DNA of 64,000 bases from an uncultured Flavobacteriales bacterium (GCA_937899835.1 CALCCE010000095.1:49932-113931), one strand, 5' to 3'. Counted from the first letter of the stretch, positions 55,087 through 62,392 are shown. Made by a program: numbers and translations. Notes: generated from the sequence alone by a model not told the origin.

Positions 55087-55511
55087 GTAAGAAGGAGATT
55101 CAGGTATTAGGTCTGTTGCCAAACGCGCGCAATTTATGGGCTTATTTAGAATGGTTCAAAATTAGATGAACAAGCGATACGTAAAGCTTCGGCAATCAAA
55201 ACTTGAGGTTGAATTGTAGGCAACCCTTGTCAACTCAAGCGGTCCTCAATCGATTTTGACAAGTTGGATGGAGTAATACCTAAGATTGGTGTGGTGGTAG
55301 AATGCCCTTTTCACCATGTCGTTATAGTGAACAATTGCCCACGATTTGGCCGCTCAAAAGGCAGGTGACTAACTCAAGGCACTTTTTTACCCTACGGCCG
55401 GTCGGTTGTTTAATTCTACAATTCTATGCATCCTAACAAAGCGTAGGCAGGCATTAAATTGCTTGTAATCAAATTCAATGCACTAAACGAAAGGCATTTA
55501 GAAAAGAATTC
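55087..55511. other. Long non-coding gap between divergent genes
   Basis: About 425 bases with no open frame of note and no clear hairpin or tRNA. It is AT-richer than the flanks and separates the divergent 54172 and 55562 genes. A regulatory or small-RNA content is possible but not shown. Confidence 0.3.
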
Positions 55512-55519
55512 TATTTTTG
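55512..55519 (+). promoter_or_regulatory. -7 box TATTTTTG before the Lys/Glu/Ala-rich lipoprotein
   Basis: TATTTTTG 42 bases before the ATG at 55562. It overlaps the far upstream in-frame start at 55517, which is therefore unlikely. Confidence 0.45.
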
Positions 55520-55561
55520 TTGGGCACCTATACCAGTAACCTACTAAGTATTGATTTGAAC

Positions 55562-55993
55562 ATGAAAAAAGCAGCAATCTATTTCTCTGCATTGGCCTTT
55601 GTAGCCGGAAGCCTCGTGGCTTGTGGAGGAGGAACTGAAAAGAACGACACCAGCAAGCAAGACTCTATGGAGGCCGCTAAAAAAGCCGAAGACGAAGCCG
55701 CTGCTGCTGAAAAAGCCGCTATGGAAGCGAAAGCAAAAGCTGATGCAGAAGCTGCAGAAAAGGCGAAAGCTGAAGCTGAAGCCGCTGCTGCAGCAACTGA
55801 AGCCGAAGCCTCTGAAATGGCGAACAAGAAAGAAGAGCCTAAGTCTTCTGCTGAGAAAAAGCAGGATAAATTCGAAGGCAAAATGGATTCTAAGAAAGAA
55901 TCGGCCCAGAAAAAGAAAGACAAGTTTGAAGGAAAAACAAACGCTGCTGAAGAGTCGGCCAAGAAAAAGGCTGATAAATTCGGCGGAAAGTAA
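55562..55993 (+). CDS. Lys/Glu/Ala-rich lipoprotein with three KKxDKFxGK repeats
   Basis: 143 residues. The lipobox SLVAC places the lipid on Cys21, followed by three Gly. Residues 35-90 are Ala/Glu/Lys only, a charged helix. Residues 96-143 hold three copies of an 18-residue unit, SAxKKxDKFxGK plus a short linker, the last cut after GGK. A period of 18 equals five helical turns. The composition recalls late-embryogenesis-type stress proteins and the coiled-coil protein at 20994, but no homology is claimed. It may bind acidic polymers at the outer membrane. Confidence 0.75.
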   Translation: MKKAAIYFSALAFVAGSLVACGGGTEKNDTSKQDSMEAAKKAEDEAAAAEKAAMEAKAKADAEAAEKAKAEAEAAAAATEAEASEMANKKEEPKSSAEKKQDKFEGKMDSKKESAQKKKDKFEGKTNAAEESAKKKADKFGGK

Positions 55994-56015
55994 TTTCCTA
56001 CGTCAATTGAAATTC

Positions 56016-56047
56016 AAAGGCTGTTCTTTCGAGGATAGCCTTTTTTT
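56016..56047 (+). terminator. Strong rho-independent terminator with TTCG loop
   Basis: A 12-bp stem (with two G-T pairs) closes a TTCG tetraloop, AAAGGCTGTTCT/AGGATAGCCTTT, followed by a T run to 56047. It lies 22 bases after the stop at 55993. Confidence 0.9.
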
Positions 56048-56150
56048 ATTTCCTTTCGCGTATTAATCATAGAGCACGCAGCAAGCCACAATAGGAAGAC
56101 CGGTGGCGCGAAGGAACATGTGAAGAAGGATAGGAAGCCACTGTTAGGCC

Positions 56151-56300
56151 TCAGGCCTTTTTGGTCATTGCTTTCGTAGATTGGCACCCGCCACAGGCCG
56201 AACCACACGATTTGGAGCGGGTGGTCAGCCACAACATCCGGCCCAAATAGAAGACCGAACAAAGGGCTAAGATTCCTACAAGGATGTGTTGAAAAACCAT
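56151..56300 (-). CDS. FeoB-associated Cys-rich membrane protein
   Basis: 49 residues, start ATG at 56300, stop at 56151. One membrane helix (HILVGILALCSVFYLGRML) is followed by a basic patch and the cysteine cluster SCGSACGGC, then Lys-rich tail. Family members of this exact layout are small partners of the ferrous iron transporter FeoB in Bacteroidetes. No feoA or feoB is in the window, so this copy is an orphan here. It is short and easily missed by gene finders. Confidence 0.75.
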   Translation of the reverse strand: MVFQHILVGILALCSVFYLGRMLWLTTRSKSCGSACGGCQSTKAMTKKA

Positions 56301-56324
56301 TGAAACACGGTGGTTTGCTTCTTA

Positions 56325-56332
56325 CAAAGTTA
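56325..56332 (-). promoter_or_regulatory. -7 box TAACTTTG before the Cys-rich membrane protein
   Basis: Minus-strand TAACTTTG, 24 bases before the ATG at 56300, divergent from the E1 box at 56345. Confidence 0.4.
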
Positions 56333-56344
56333 GGCCAAATTAAA

Positions 56345-56352
56345 TACATTTG
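56345..56352 (+). promoter_or_regulatory. -7 box TACATTTG before the E1 gene
   Basis: TACATTTG, 30 bases before the ATG at 56383. A TTTG lies 27 bases further up, longer than usual. It overlaps the in-frame TTG at 56350 and so supports 56383. Confidence 0.4.
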
Positions 56353-56382
56353 GAGGCTACAAACCGCCTTAAAAGTCCATTC

Positions 56383-58383
56383 ATGGCTACTGCGATCCAA
56401 TCTGAAATGCAATTCGACCGGCGAGAACTCACCGACGAACAACTCCTGCAGCTGTACCGCGCCATTCTGTTTCCACGCATGATCGAGGAAAAGATGCTGA
56501 TCCTGTTGCGCCAGGGGAAAATTTCCAAATGGTTTTCCGGCATTGGTCAGGAAGCGATCTCGGTAGGAGTAACGCAGGCCTTGCAACCCGAAGAATTCAT
56601 TCTCCCGATGCACCGCAACCTTGGGGTTTTCACTGGGCGGGGCATTGAGTTGCACCGCTTGTTTGCCCAGTTTCAGGGCAAGGCCTCCGGGTTTACTTCC
56701 GGTCGCGACCGGAGTTTCCACTTTGGCAGTCCGGACCACCACATTGTGGGCATGATCTCGCACCTGGGCGCGCAACTTGGTGTGGCCGATGGCATTGCCC
56801 TGGCCAACAAGCTGAAAAAGAATGGCCAGGTCGTAGTGGCCTTTTCCGGCGATGGCGGTACTTCAGAAGGTGATTTTCACGAAGCCCTCAACGTGGCCGC
56901 GGTATGGGACTTGCCGGTGATTTTTGTGATTGAAAACAACGGTTACGGCTTGTCTACTCCCAGCAAAGAGCAGTTTCGTTGCCGCCAATTCATCGACAAA
57001 GGCATTGGCTACGGCATGCGTACCAAAAAGGTAGATGGCAACAACCTGTTGGAAGTGTACCACACCATTGAAGAGCTGTCGGAAAAGATCAAAACGAATC
57101 CTCGCCCGTACCTGTTGGAATGCATGACCTTCCGCATGCGGGGGCACGAAGAAGCTTCGGGTACCAAATACATTCCCAAAGAACTGTTTGAAACCTGGGC
57201 CAAGAAAGACCCGGTAGCCAATTTCGAGCAATACCTCAAATCAGAGGGTGCCCTCACCGAGGAGGTAGAAGCCGAAATGCGGGCCTCCATCAAAACGGCG
57301 ATCAACGAAGGGCTCGACATTGCTTTTAATGAAGCGGCCATCGAGGCCGATACGCAGCAAGAATTATCCGATCTGTTTGTAACTGGTCCGGAACCCCAAG
57401 CACCCGCCACCAACGAAACCCGTGAAATGCGCCTTGTCGATGCGGTTTCCGATGGCTTGAAACAAGCCCTGCAACGGCACCCCGAATTGGTGGTGATGGG
57501 GCAAGACATTGCCGAATACGGCGGGGTGTTTAAAATCACCCAAGGCTTTTTAGAAGAATTCGGAGCGGACCGCATCCGCAACACGCCTTTGTGCGAATCG
57601 GCCATTGTGGGTGCCTCCTTGGGGCTTTCGATCCAGCAGCACAAAGCAGTGATGGAAATGCAGTTTGCCGATTTTGTTTCCTGTGGCTTCAATCAGATCG
57701 TCAACAATTTGGCCAAGGCAAATTGGCGCTGGGGGCAACGGGCCGATGTGGTCATCCGCATGCCTACCGGAGCCGGAGTAGGGGCAGGGCCTTTCCATTC
57801 GCAAAGCAACGAAGCCTGGTTTTTCCACACCCCTGGCCTCAAGATTCTGTATCCGGCCTTTCCGGCCGATGCCAAAGGGTTGCTCACGGCGGCCATTGCC
57901 GACCCCAATCCGGTGATGTTCTTTGAGCACAAAGCGCTCTACCGCAGCCTTTCGGGAGAAGTCCCTACCGATTACTACACCTTGCCCATGGATCAGGCAG
58001 CTGTTTTGCGGGAAGGGGAAAGTGTTTCCATTATCACCTACGGCATGGGGGTGCATTGGGCGCTAAAGTTGATCGAAAACCAACCTGAGCTGGATGCAGA
58101 GATCATCGACCTGCGTTCCTTAGCTCCTATTGACTGGGCCACCATCTTTGCTTCGGTGAAGAAAACCAGCAAGGCCATCATTTTGCATGAAGACACTTTG
58201 TTGGGCGGTATCGGAGCCGAAATTGCAGCCCGCATCGCTGACGATTGTTTCGAACACCTCGATGCCCCGGTGGTGCGTTCGGCCAGTTTGGATACTCCCG
58301 TACCATTTGCGGCCGCTCTGGAAGAAAACTTTTTGCCTCAAAAGCGCTTTGCCGATCAGTTGCAACGCCTTTTAGCCTATTGA
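56383..58383 (+). CDS. 2-oxoacid dehydrogenase E1, fused alpha and beta subunits
   Basis: 666 residues from the ATG at 56383. The first half is the alpha subunit with the thiamine diphosphate motif GDGGTSEGDFHEALNVAA...NNGYGLSTP and the phosphorylation-loop-like region RMRGHEEASGT. After a hinge near 345 (GPEPQAPATNE) comes the beta subunit with GQDIAEYGGVFKIT, ESAIVGASLGLS, GAGPFHSQSNEAWF and HEDTLLGGIGAE. It decarboxylates a 2-oxoacid and passes the acyl group to lipoyl-E2. The E2 gene at 14586 is the likely partner. Alpha/beta fusions are typical of Bacteroidetes; pyruvate or branched-chain substrate is open. Confidence 0.95.
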   Translation: MATAIQSEMQFDRRELTDEQLLQLYRAILFPRMIEEKMLILLRQGKISKWFSGIGQEAISVGVTQALQPEEFILPMHRNLGVFTGRGIELHRLFAQFQGKASGFTSGRDRSFHFGSPDHHIVGMISHLGAQLGVADGIALANKLKKNGQVVVAFSGDGGTSEGDFHEALNVAAVWDLPVIFVIENNGYGLSTPSKEQFRCRQFIDKGIGYGMRTKKVDGNNLLEVYHTIEELSEKIKTNPRPYLLECMTFRMRGHEEASGTKYIPKELFETWAKKDPVANFEQYLKSEGALTEEVEAEMRASIKTAINEGLDIAFNEAAIEADTQQELSDLFVTGPEPQAPATNETREMRLVDAVSDGLKQALQRHPELVVMGQDIAEYGGVFKITQGFLEEFGADRIRNTPLCESAIVGASLGLSIQQHKAVMEMQFADFVSCGFNQIVNNLAKANWRWGQRADVVIRMPTGAGVGAGPFHSQSNEAWFFHTPGLKILYPAFPADAKGLLTAAIADPNPVMFFEHKALYRSLSGEVPTDYYTLPMDQAAVLREGESVSIITYGMGVHWALKLIENQPELDAEIIDLRSLAPIDWATIFASVKKTSKAIILHEDTLLGGIGAEIAARIADDCFEHLDAPVVRSASLDTPVPFAAALEENFLPQKRFADQLQRLLAY

Positions 58384-58393
58384 TGGACGACCG

Positions 58394-58417
58394 CTGCCGC
58401 CAAGGCGTGGCAGTTTT
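58394..58417 (+). terminator. Possible weak terminator after the E1 gene
   Basis: Stem CTGCCGCC/GGCGTGGCAG with one bulged T and a two-base loop, then TTTT. It starts 11 bases after the stop. The loop is too tight for the full stem, so the inner pairs may not form. Confidence 0.4.
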
Positions 58418-58519
58418 CCCGGCAATGCTGGTACAATTGGTTGGAATGCTTTTGCTTTCCTTCCCGTCCCTTTTAATTTGTACTCGATTTCGTTACCTTA
58501 TCGAATCTTCGAGTATTTA

Positions 58520-58900
58520 ATGCGCTTCATCAAACTTTTGATCGGTACTTTGTGTACCGCAATACGGGTTGCTACCTCGGCTTGCCGACATTTTCTGGTA
58601 GAAACTGGTGCTGCGGAAGATTGCCCTTCAGGTCCTGTTTCTTTTGGACAAGAAATGGCCTTGTTGCTTCGCACCAATTGCGGCCTTCCAGGATGCTATG
58701 TGTTGAGCAGCCCGGCCAAAGGATTATTTGTAGACGCAAACGATAACTTCGACTACCAGGTGGTGAAAGGTGAGGTGGACAATGGCAGCTTCAACAACGG
58801 CGTGGTTGTACAGAAAGACCTGCCGCCCATTGGCAACCTCTTAGACAGTGAATTGAATCGAATGGCTGAATGGCTAACCGCCGGAGCGCCCAACAACTGA
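58520..58900 (+). CDS. Mini-cytochrome-like protein that has lost its haem ligands
   Basis: 126 residues from the ATG at 58520. A hydrophobic leader ends near ATSACR, perhaps a weak lipobox. The mature part has the layout of the short cytochrome-like domain in the gene after it: SFGQEMALLLRTNCGLPGCYV, then DLPPIG and MAEWLTAGAPNN. In the paralogue the equivalent positions are CAVPGCH and MPP; here His is Tyr and Met is Leu, so covalent haem with normal axial ligands is not expected. It overlaps the next gene by one base (TGATG) and shares its ends, which points to a tandem duplication. Confidence 0.72.
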   Translation: MRFIKLLIGTLCTAIRVATSACRHFLVETGAAEDCPSGPVSFGQEMALLLRTNCGLPGCYVLSSPAKGLFVDANDNFDYQVVKGEVDNGSFNNGVVVQKDLPPIGNLLDSELNRMAEWLTAGAPNN

Positions 58901-59259
58901 TGGATATGAAGAAATTGTGGTTTGGTATCGGGATAGTGGCACTTGGTTTTTTAATCGGGTGCAAATACGATAAAGAAGACGAGTTGTATCCCGTTCTGTG
59001 CGATCAGAGTGACATTACCTTCTCCAGAGATATAGAACCGATCATTGCCTCCAAGTGTGCTGTTCCTGGCTGCCACGTTACGGGTGGCACGGCCAATGGA
59101 AACTTTGAAGATTATTTAGGGCTAAACGCCAAAGTCGGCAACGGCAGTGTGCGAAGTCGGGTACTGGAAAGCCGGGATATGCCGCCTTCGGGGTCCATTA
59201 CTCCCTGCGAATTAGAAACCATTCAATCCTGGTTAGACGCCGGAGCACCCAACAACTGA
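58900..59259 (+). CDS. c-type cytochrome-like lipoprotein with CX4CH motif
   Basis: 119 residues; the ATG at 58900 overlaps the previous stop, and a second ATG follows at 58906. The lipobox FLIGC is followed by Lys-Tyr-Asp. The domain is that of the planctomycete-type mini-cytochromes: TFSRDIEPIIASKCAVPGCHV, DMPPSG and LDAGAPNN. Spacing between the two cysteines is four residues (CX4CH), unusual but known, and Met of DMPP could be the second ligand. Electron transfer or haem storage at the outer membrane is the likely task. The DUF5777 barrel gene follows 11 bases later. Confidence 0.78.
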   Translation: MDMKKLWFGIGIVALGFLIGCKYDKEDELYPVLCDQSDITFSRDIEPIIASKCAVPGCHVTGGTANGNFEDYLGLNAKVGNGSVRSRVLESRDMPPSGSITPCELETIQSWLDAGAPNN

Positions 59260-59270
59260 TTGAATCGACC

Positions 59271-60137
59271 ATGAAAAAACTTTGGATACTTCTGTGCACT
59301 GTCTTGTTGGCTGGTTGGGCAATGGGGCAAGAAGGGGAAGACGTCAAACCTACCTACGAAACCTTTAAAGATACCCGCATCGTGAACAGCCACAGCGTGG
59401 AAATGGAACACGTTGGGGAATTGAAACTCATCATTGGTCACCGTTTCGGGCAGATCAACCGGGGCTGGCGCGATCTTTTTGGCATCGATGCAGCCACCAT
59501 GCGTTGGGGACTGGATTATGGCATCACTGATTACTTGTCGATTGGTTTCGGCCGCAGTTCCTTCCAAAAAAACTACGATGGCTACGCCAAAGTGCGCTTG
59601 TTGCACCAATCTTCGGGCGCTAGAAACATGCCCCTGTCGCTGGTGTATTTCACCGATGTGGCCCTCAACAGCAGCGAGTGGGCCGATCCCGACCGGGAAA
59701 ATTTCTTTTCCTCGCGTTTGATCTACAGCCATCAACTGTTAATTGCTCGCAAAGTCAGTGATTTCTTTTCGGTTCAGCTGATGCCTACCTTGGTGCACCG
59801 TAACCTCATCACCGATTCGGAAGCGGAGAAAAACGATGTGTATAGCATGGGCGCGGCTACCCGCTTTCAGCTGACCAAATCAGTGGCCTTCAATGCTGAG
59901 TATTTCTACACGCTGGCCGATCAAATCAATACCGACATTTATCAAACTTCGATACTAAGTTTTGGCGTAAACATAGAAACCAATGGCCACCACTTTCAGC
60001 TACACGTGAGCAACGCACAGGGTATGGTGAACCGTTTCTATGTTGCCGAAACCACCGGCGACTTTTTCAACGGAGACATTCATTTGGGGTTCAACATTAC
60101 ACGTTCGTTCCAAATTCGGGGCAGGAAGTACAAGTAG
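59271..60137 (+). CDS. DUF5777 beta-barrel protein
   Basis: 288 residues with a signal peptide (LLAGWAMGQ). HRFGQINRGWRDLFGID (about 55-72) is the hallmark of DUF5777, followed by beta strands of an outer-membrane barrel and a basic end RGRKYK. The family is found next to mini-cytochrome and YceI genes in Bacteroidetes. Here it ends an operon with the two cytochrome-like proteins, so it may hold or export them across the outer membrane; this is inference. Confidence 0.85.
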   Translation: MKKLWILLCTVLLAGWAMGQEGEDVKPTYETFKDTRIVNSHSVEMEHVGELKLIIGHRFGQINRGWRDLFGIDAATMRWGLDYGITDYLSIGFGRSSFQKNYDGYAKVRLLHQSSGARNMPLSLVYFTDVALNSSEWADPDRENFFSSRLIYSHQLLIARKVSDFFSVQLMPTLVHRNLITDSEAEKNDVYSMGAATRFQLTKSVAFNAEYFYTLADQINTDIYQTSILSFGVNIETNGHHFQLHVSNAQGMVNRFYVAETTGDFFNGDIHLGFNITRSFQIRGRKYK

Positions 60138-60169
60138 ACCTTCCTCAACGAGAGTTAGTTTGATTTGGA

Positions 60170-60200
60170 AAAGGCAAGCCGAAAGGTTTGCCTTTTTTGT
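60170..60200 (+). terminator. Rho-independent terminator after the DUF5777 operon
   Basis: An 11-bp stem AAAGGCAAGCC/GGTTTGCCTTT with a GAAA loop and a TTTTTTGTTTT tail, 33 bases after the stop at 60137. Confidence 0.9.
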
Positions 60201-60210
60201 TTTGAAATCC

Positions 60211-60249
60211 CCACCCGTTTGCCGAGCTTAGTCCCACCCAGTCGCCGGA
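60211..60249. repeat. Degenerate copy of the 44-bp intergenic repeat
   Basis: CCACCCG-(4)-CCGAGC, an 11-13-base middle containing CCCAC, then CCAGTCGCCG. The same order of blocks occurs in the tandem repeat at 63905-63992, with about 70 percent identity by eye. It lies between the DUF5777 terminator and the GIY-YIG gene. Confidence 0.55.
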
Positions 60250-60279
60250 GCCGAGAAGCCCGAAAAGAAGTTGCAATAA

Positions 60280-60326
60280 GCATGTAACATGCAATAGATA
60301 TTGGATCGTAGTTGCAAACTACGATC
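60280..60326. repeat. Two short inverted repeats upstream of the GIY-YIG gene
   Basis: GCATGT-A-ACATGC at 60280-60292 and GATCGTAGT-TGCAA-ACTACGATC at 60304-60326. Both are perfect. The second has no T run and so is not a terminator; it may be an operator or an RNA hairpin before the ATG at 60386. Confidence 0.55.
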
Positions 60327-60385
60327 AGCCTTCCGGGCACCACCACCATTTGCCAGCGCCAAAACCGCTCCTTACATTTAGCCAC

Positions 60386-60724
60386 ATGTATCGCGTCTAT
60401 GTAGTAGAACTCTCCAAAAAGGTTTTTACAGAAAACCGCCGGTTTCGGGAAGCCAACCCGCAATTCAACGGAGTATTGGAATGTCTTTATGTGGGCATGA
60501 CCAGCAAAACTCCGCAGGAGCGCTTCAAGCAGCACAAAGAAGGCTACCGGAATGCCCGTGGCCACAAACTCAGTTCCAACATTGTGCACCGTTACGGGCT
60601 CTATTTGAGGGGCAGTTTGTTCAACCACATCCCTCCGGTGCGCACCCGGGCAGAAGCCCTCCAAATGGAAAAAAAACTCGCGTTGGAGCTTCGCCGAAAG
60701 CGCTACGCGGTATGGTTCAATTGA
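60386..60724 (+). CDS. GIY-YIG-like small nuclease-fold protein
   Basis: 112 residues from the ATG at 60386. YRVYVVELSKKV is the first strand, LYVGMTSKTPQERFKQHKEGY the core (YVG-x-T...R...H), and TRAEALQMEKKLALELRRKRYAVW carries the conserved Glu near the end. The GIY triplet itself is not clearly kept (YVVEL). It is a stand-alone domain and may cut or only bind DNA. It is alone between two non-coding stretches. Confidence 0.75.
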   Translation: MYRVYVVELSKKVFTENRRFREANPQFNGVLECLYVGMTSKTPQERFKQHKEGYRNARGHKLSSNIVHRYGLYLRGSLFNHIPPVRTRAEALQMEKKLALELRRKRYAVWFN

Positions 60725-61013
60725 TTCCGGCCACAGGCGGTTAGGAGGGAATGTGCCTTGTCTGTTTCCTTGCACCCTTTTGGGATTACTATCGAAGGAT
60801 TGTTTTTTATAATTTGTTTGTTAAGAATTTCAAAAAACCAACAACTAACTACGGAGTTGAGCGTCATAGTAGTGAACTAACCCATTGTCCAAAGCAGGTT
60901 TTGCGGGATTGGAAGGTAATCACTCTTGCCTGGTGGTTGTCCTCCATGGAGCTCTTATGCAGCGTGTGGCCTCAAAATTGCTTTCGTGATACTCATTATC
61001 TATCCACCAAAGT
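60725..61013. other. Non-coding stretch before the LytTR gene
   Basis: 289 bases without a credible gene. It is AT-rich at 60790-60850 (TTTTTTATAATTTGTTTG). No box fits TAnnTTTG exactly. The region probably holds the promoter and leader of the LytTR gene. Confidence 0.3.
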
Positions 61014-61730
61014 ATGATTCATGTATTTATTGTTGAAGACAATAGTAGACACCTGATGACCCTTGAAGCCAAGGTGAAAAACCTGGGTTATGGTATTGCC
61101 GGCACCAGCACCAACAGCCGTGATGCACTGGCAGCTTTTGCCAAAACCAACACCGATGTGGTGTTGCTTGACATTCACCTTGAAGACGGGTTGAATGGCA
61201 TTGATCTCGCGGTGAAAATGCGCGAAATCAATGAGGTGCCCATCATCTTTGTGACCGCTATGCAAGCCAGCTCTGTGGTGGAGCAAGCCATGCCCGTAGT
61301 GCCCTCCGGCTATTTGGTGAAACCCGTTCATCCCATGGAACTCAAGGCCAACATTGAATTGGCATTGGAGCAGCAAAAGCATTTGGTCGTAGCTACTCCC
61401 GACCAGCATTACCTCACCGTGCGGCTGGGCCAAAAGCTACGCAAGTTGCGGTTTGAAGACATTAGCCACCTCAAGGTAGAGAGCAAGAATTACGTCACCT
61501 TGGTGGACAAGCACCAAAAACAATTTCCGGTACGTGGATCGTTGAAAAAGCTGCTGGAAGGCGTGTTGCCGATGACTTTCCTGCGCACACATCACGGGCA
61601 CGTCATCAACCTGGATTATGTGGATTACATCGACGAGACCACTCAATCGATGTACCTCTTAACCGGTGACGTGGTGCCGATTGGCCGTATTTTCAAGAAA
61701 GAAGTGTATACGCGGATGAACATCAATTGA
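61014..61730 (+). CDS. LytTR-family response regulator, orphan
   Basis: 238 residues. A receiver domain with Glu8-Asp9, phospho-acceptor Asp53 (LLDIHLEDG), Thr81 (FVTAM) and Lys103 (LVKP) is joined to a LytTR DNA-binding domain (HLKVESKNYVTLVD, RGSLKKLLE, FLRTHHGHVINLDYVDYI). It would bind direct repeats upstream of its targets after phosphorylation by a LytS-type kinase, none of which is in the window. The 8-Cys secreted protein downstream could be a target. Confidence 0.95.
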   Translation: MIHVFIVEDNSRHLMTLEAKVKNLGYGIAGTSTNSRDALAAFAKTNTDVVLLDIHLEDGLNGIDLAVKMREINEVPIIFVTAMQASSVVEQAMPVVPSGYLVKPVHPMELKANIELALEQQKHLVVATPDQHYLTVRLGQKLRKLRFEDISHLKVESKNYVTLVDKHQKQFPVRGSLKKLLEGVLPMTFLRTHHGHVINLDYVDYIDETTQSMYLLTGDVVPIGRIFKKEVYTRMNIN

Positions 61731-61756
61731 GGCGGTAGGAGCCGCTTCTCTTTTTT
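61729..61756 (+). terminator. Rho-independent terminator after the LytTR gene
   Basis: A 7-bp stem GAGGCGG/CCGCTTC with one G-T pair and a 6-base loop, then TCTTTTTT. The stem begins within the stop codon, which is an economical arrangement. Confidence 0.65.
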
Positions 61757-61926
61757 GTTTGCCCTTATTCCTTTGCAGAAGGCAGGGGTGGGGGAGGTGG
61801 GTCAGCAAACGATCACCAAGGGTGGTTGGAAGTCGATTTCATTGATTCTTTTATCTTGTGACCAATTCACCTTAACCCGGAAGGTTTGCCTTCCATCAAA
61901 TCCCTTATCTACCTAAAATTTGTATT

Positions 61927-62367
61927 ATGAAAAGCTTGTTAACCACCCTCTGTTTCGCGTTCGCCTGCGTATTGTTTAGCTATGGTCAAGAGCAAGTTGT
62001 ACTGGTCAACAAAACTGATTGTCCGCTCCGATTTCACATGGCAGAAACTTCCATTACTTCGCCTTGTACCTTTGTACAAAGCTACTTCGTAGTGGTGCCG
62101 GCCCAAACGGCCATGCCTCTAACGGTACTCAACCAAGGCGCTGAGTTTACACGTACAGGCATCGGCTTTGTGAACAACAACTGTGTAGGCATGAGTTTGT
62201 CAGCTCCGGCCAACAATTGTGTAAGTTGTCAAAGCCCTTGGTTTTTGAGCAGCTACTCGTTCACGCCTTACTGCAAAAACAAATGTTACGGCACGAACTT
62301 CAACCTGCAATGGTTTGATTGTAATATGAGCGGAAATGGAATAGCGCAAGTCGTAGTGTGGCAATAA
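61927..62367 (+). CDS. Secreted protein with eight cysteines, unknown family
   Basis: 146 residues. The signal peptide ends LFSYGQ. The mature chain starts QVVLVNKTDCPLRFHM and holds eight cysteines, including CVSC and CKNKC, enough for four disulfides. It ends with a beta strand (GIAQVVVWQ). The opening strand and LRFHMAETS...VPAQTAMPLTVLNQG resemble small thaumatin- or DUF-like beta sandwiches, but no family is assigned. It has its own terminator and stands alone. Confidence 0.75.
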   Translation: MKSLLTTLCFAFACVLFSYGQEQVVLVNKTDCPLRFHMAETSITSPCTFVQSYFVVVPAQTAMPLTVLNQGAEFTRTGIGFVNNNCVGMSLSAPANNCVSCQSPWFLSSYSFTPYCKNKCYGTNFNLQWFDCNMSGNGIAQVVVWQ

Positions 62368-62392
62368 GACCAACGCGCTTTGCAAAAGCAAC

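Noticed and set aside
56014..56775. A 253-residue minus-strand frame across the terminator and the E1 start
   Set aside because: It runs through a strong terminator and in another frame through the FeoB-associated small gene and E1. Only the 49-residue frame at 56151-56300 has family features.
58520..58900. Functional haem protein
   Set aside because: His and Met ligands seen in the paralogue are Tyr and Leu here, so it is listed only as cytochrome-like.
60751..61017. An 88-residue frame before the LytTR gene
   Set aside because: Mixed composition, no signal or motif, and it ends in the LytTR start region; treated as non-coding.
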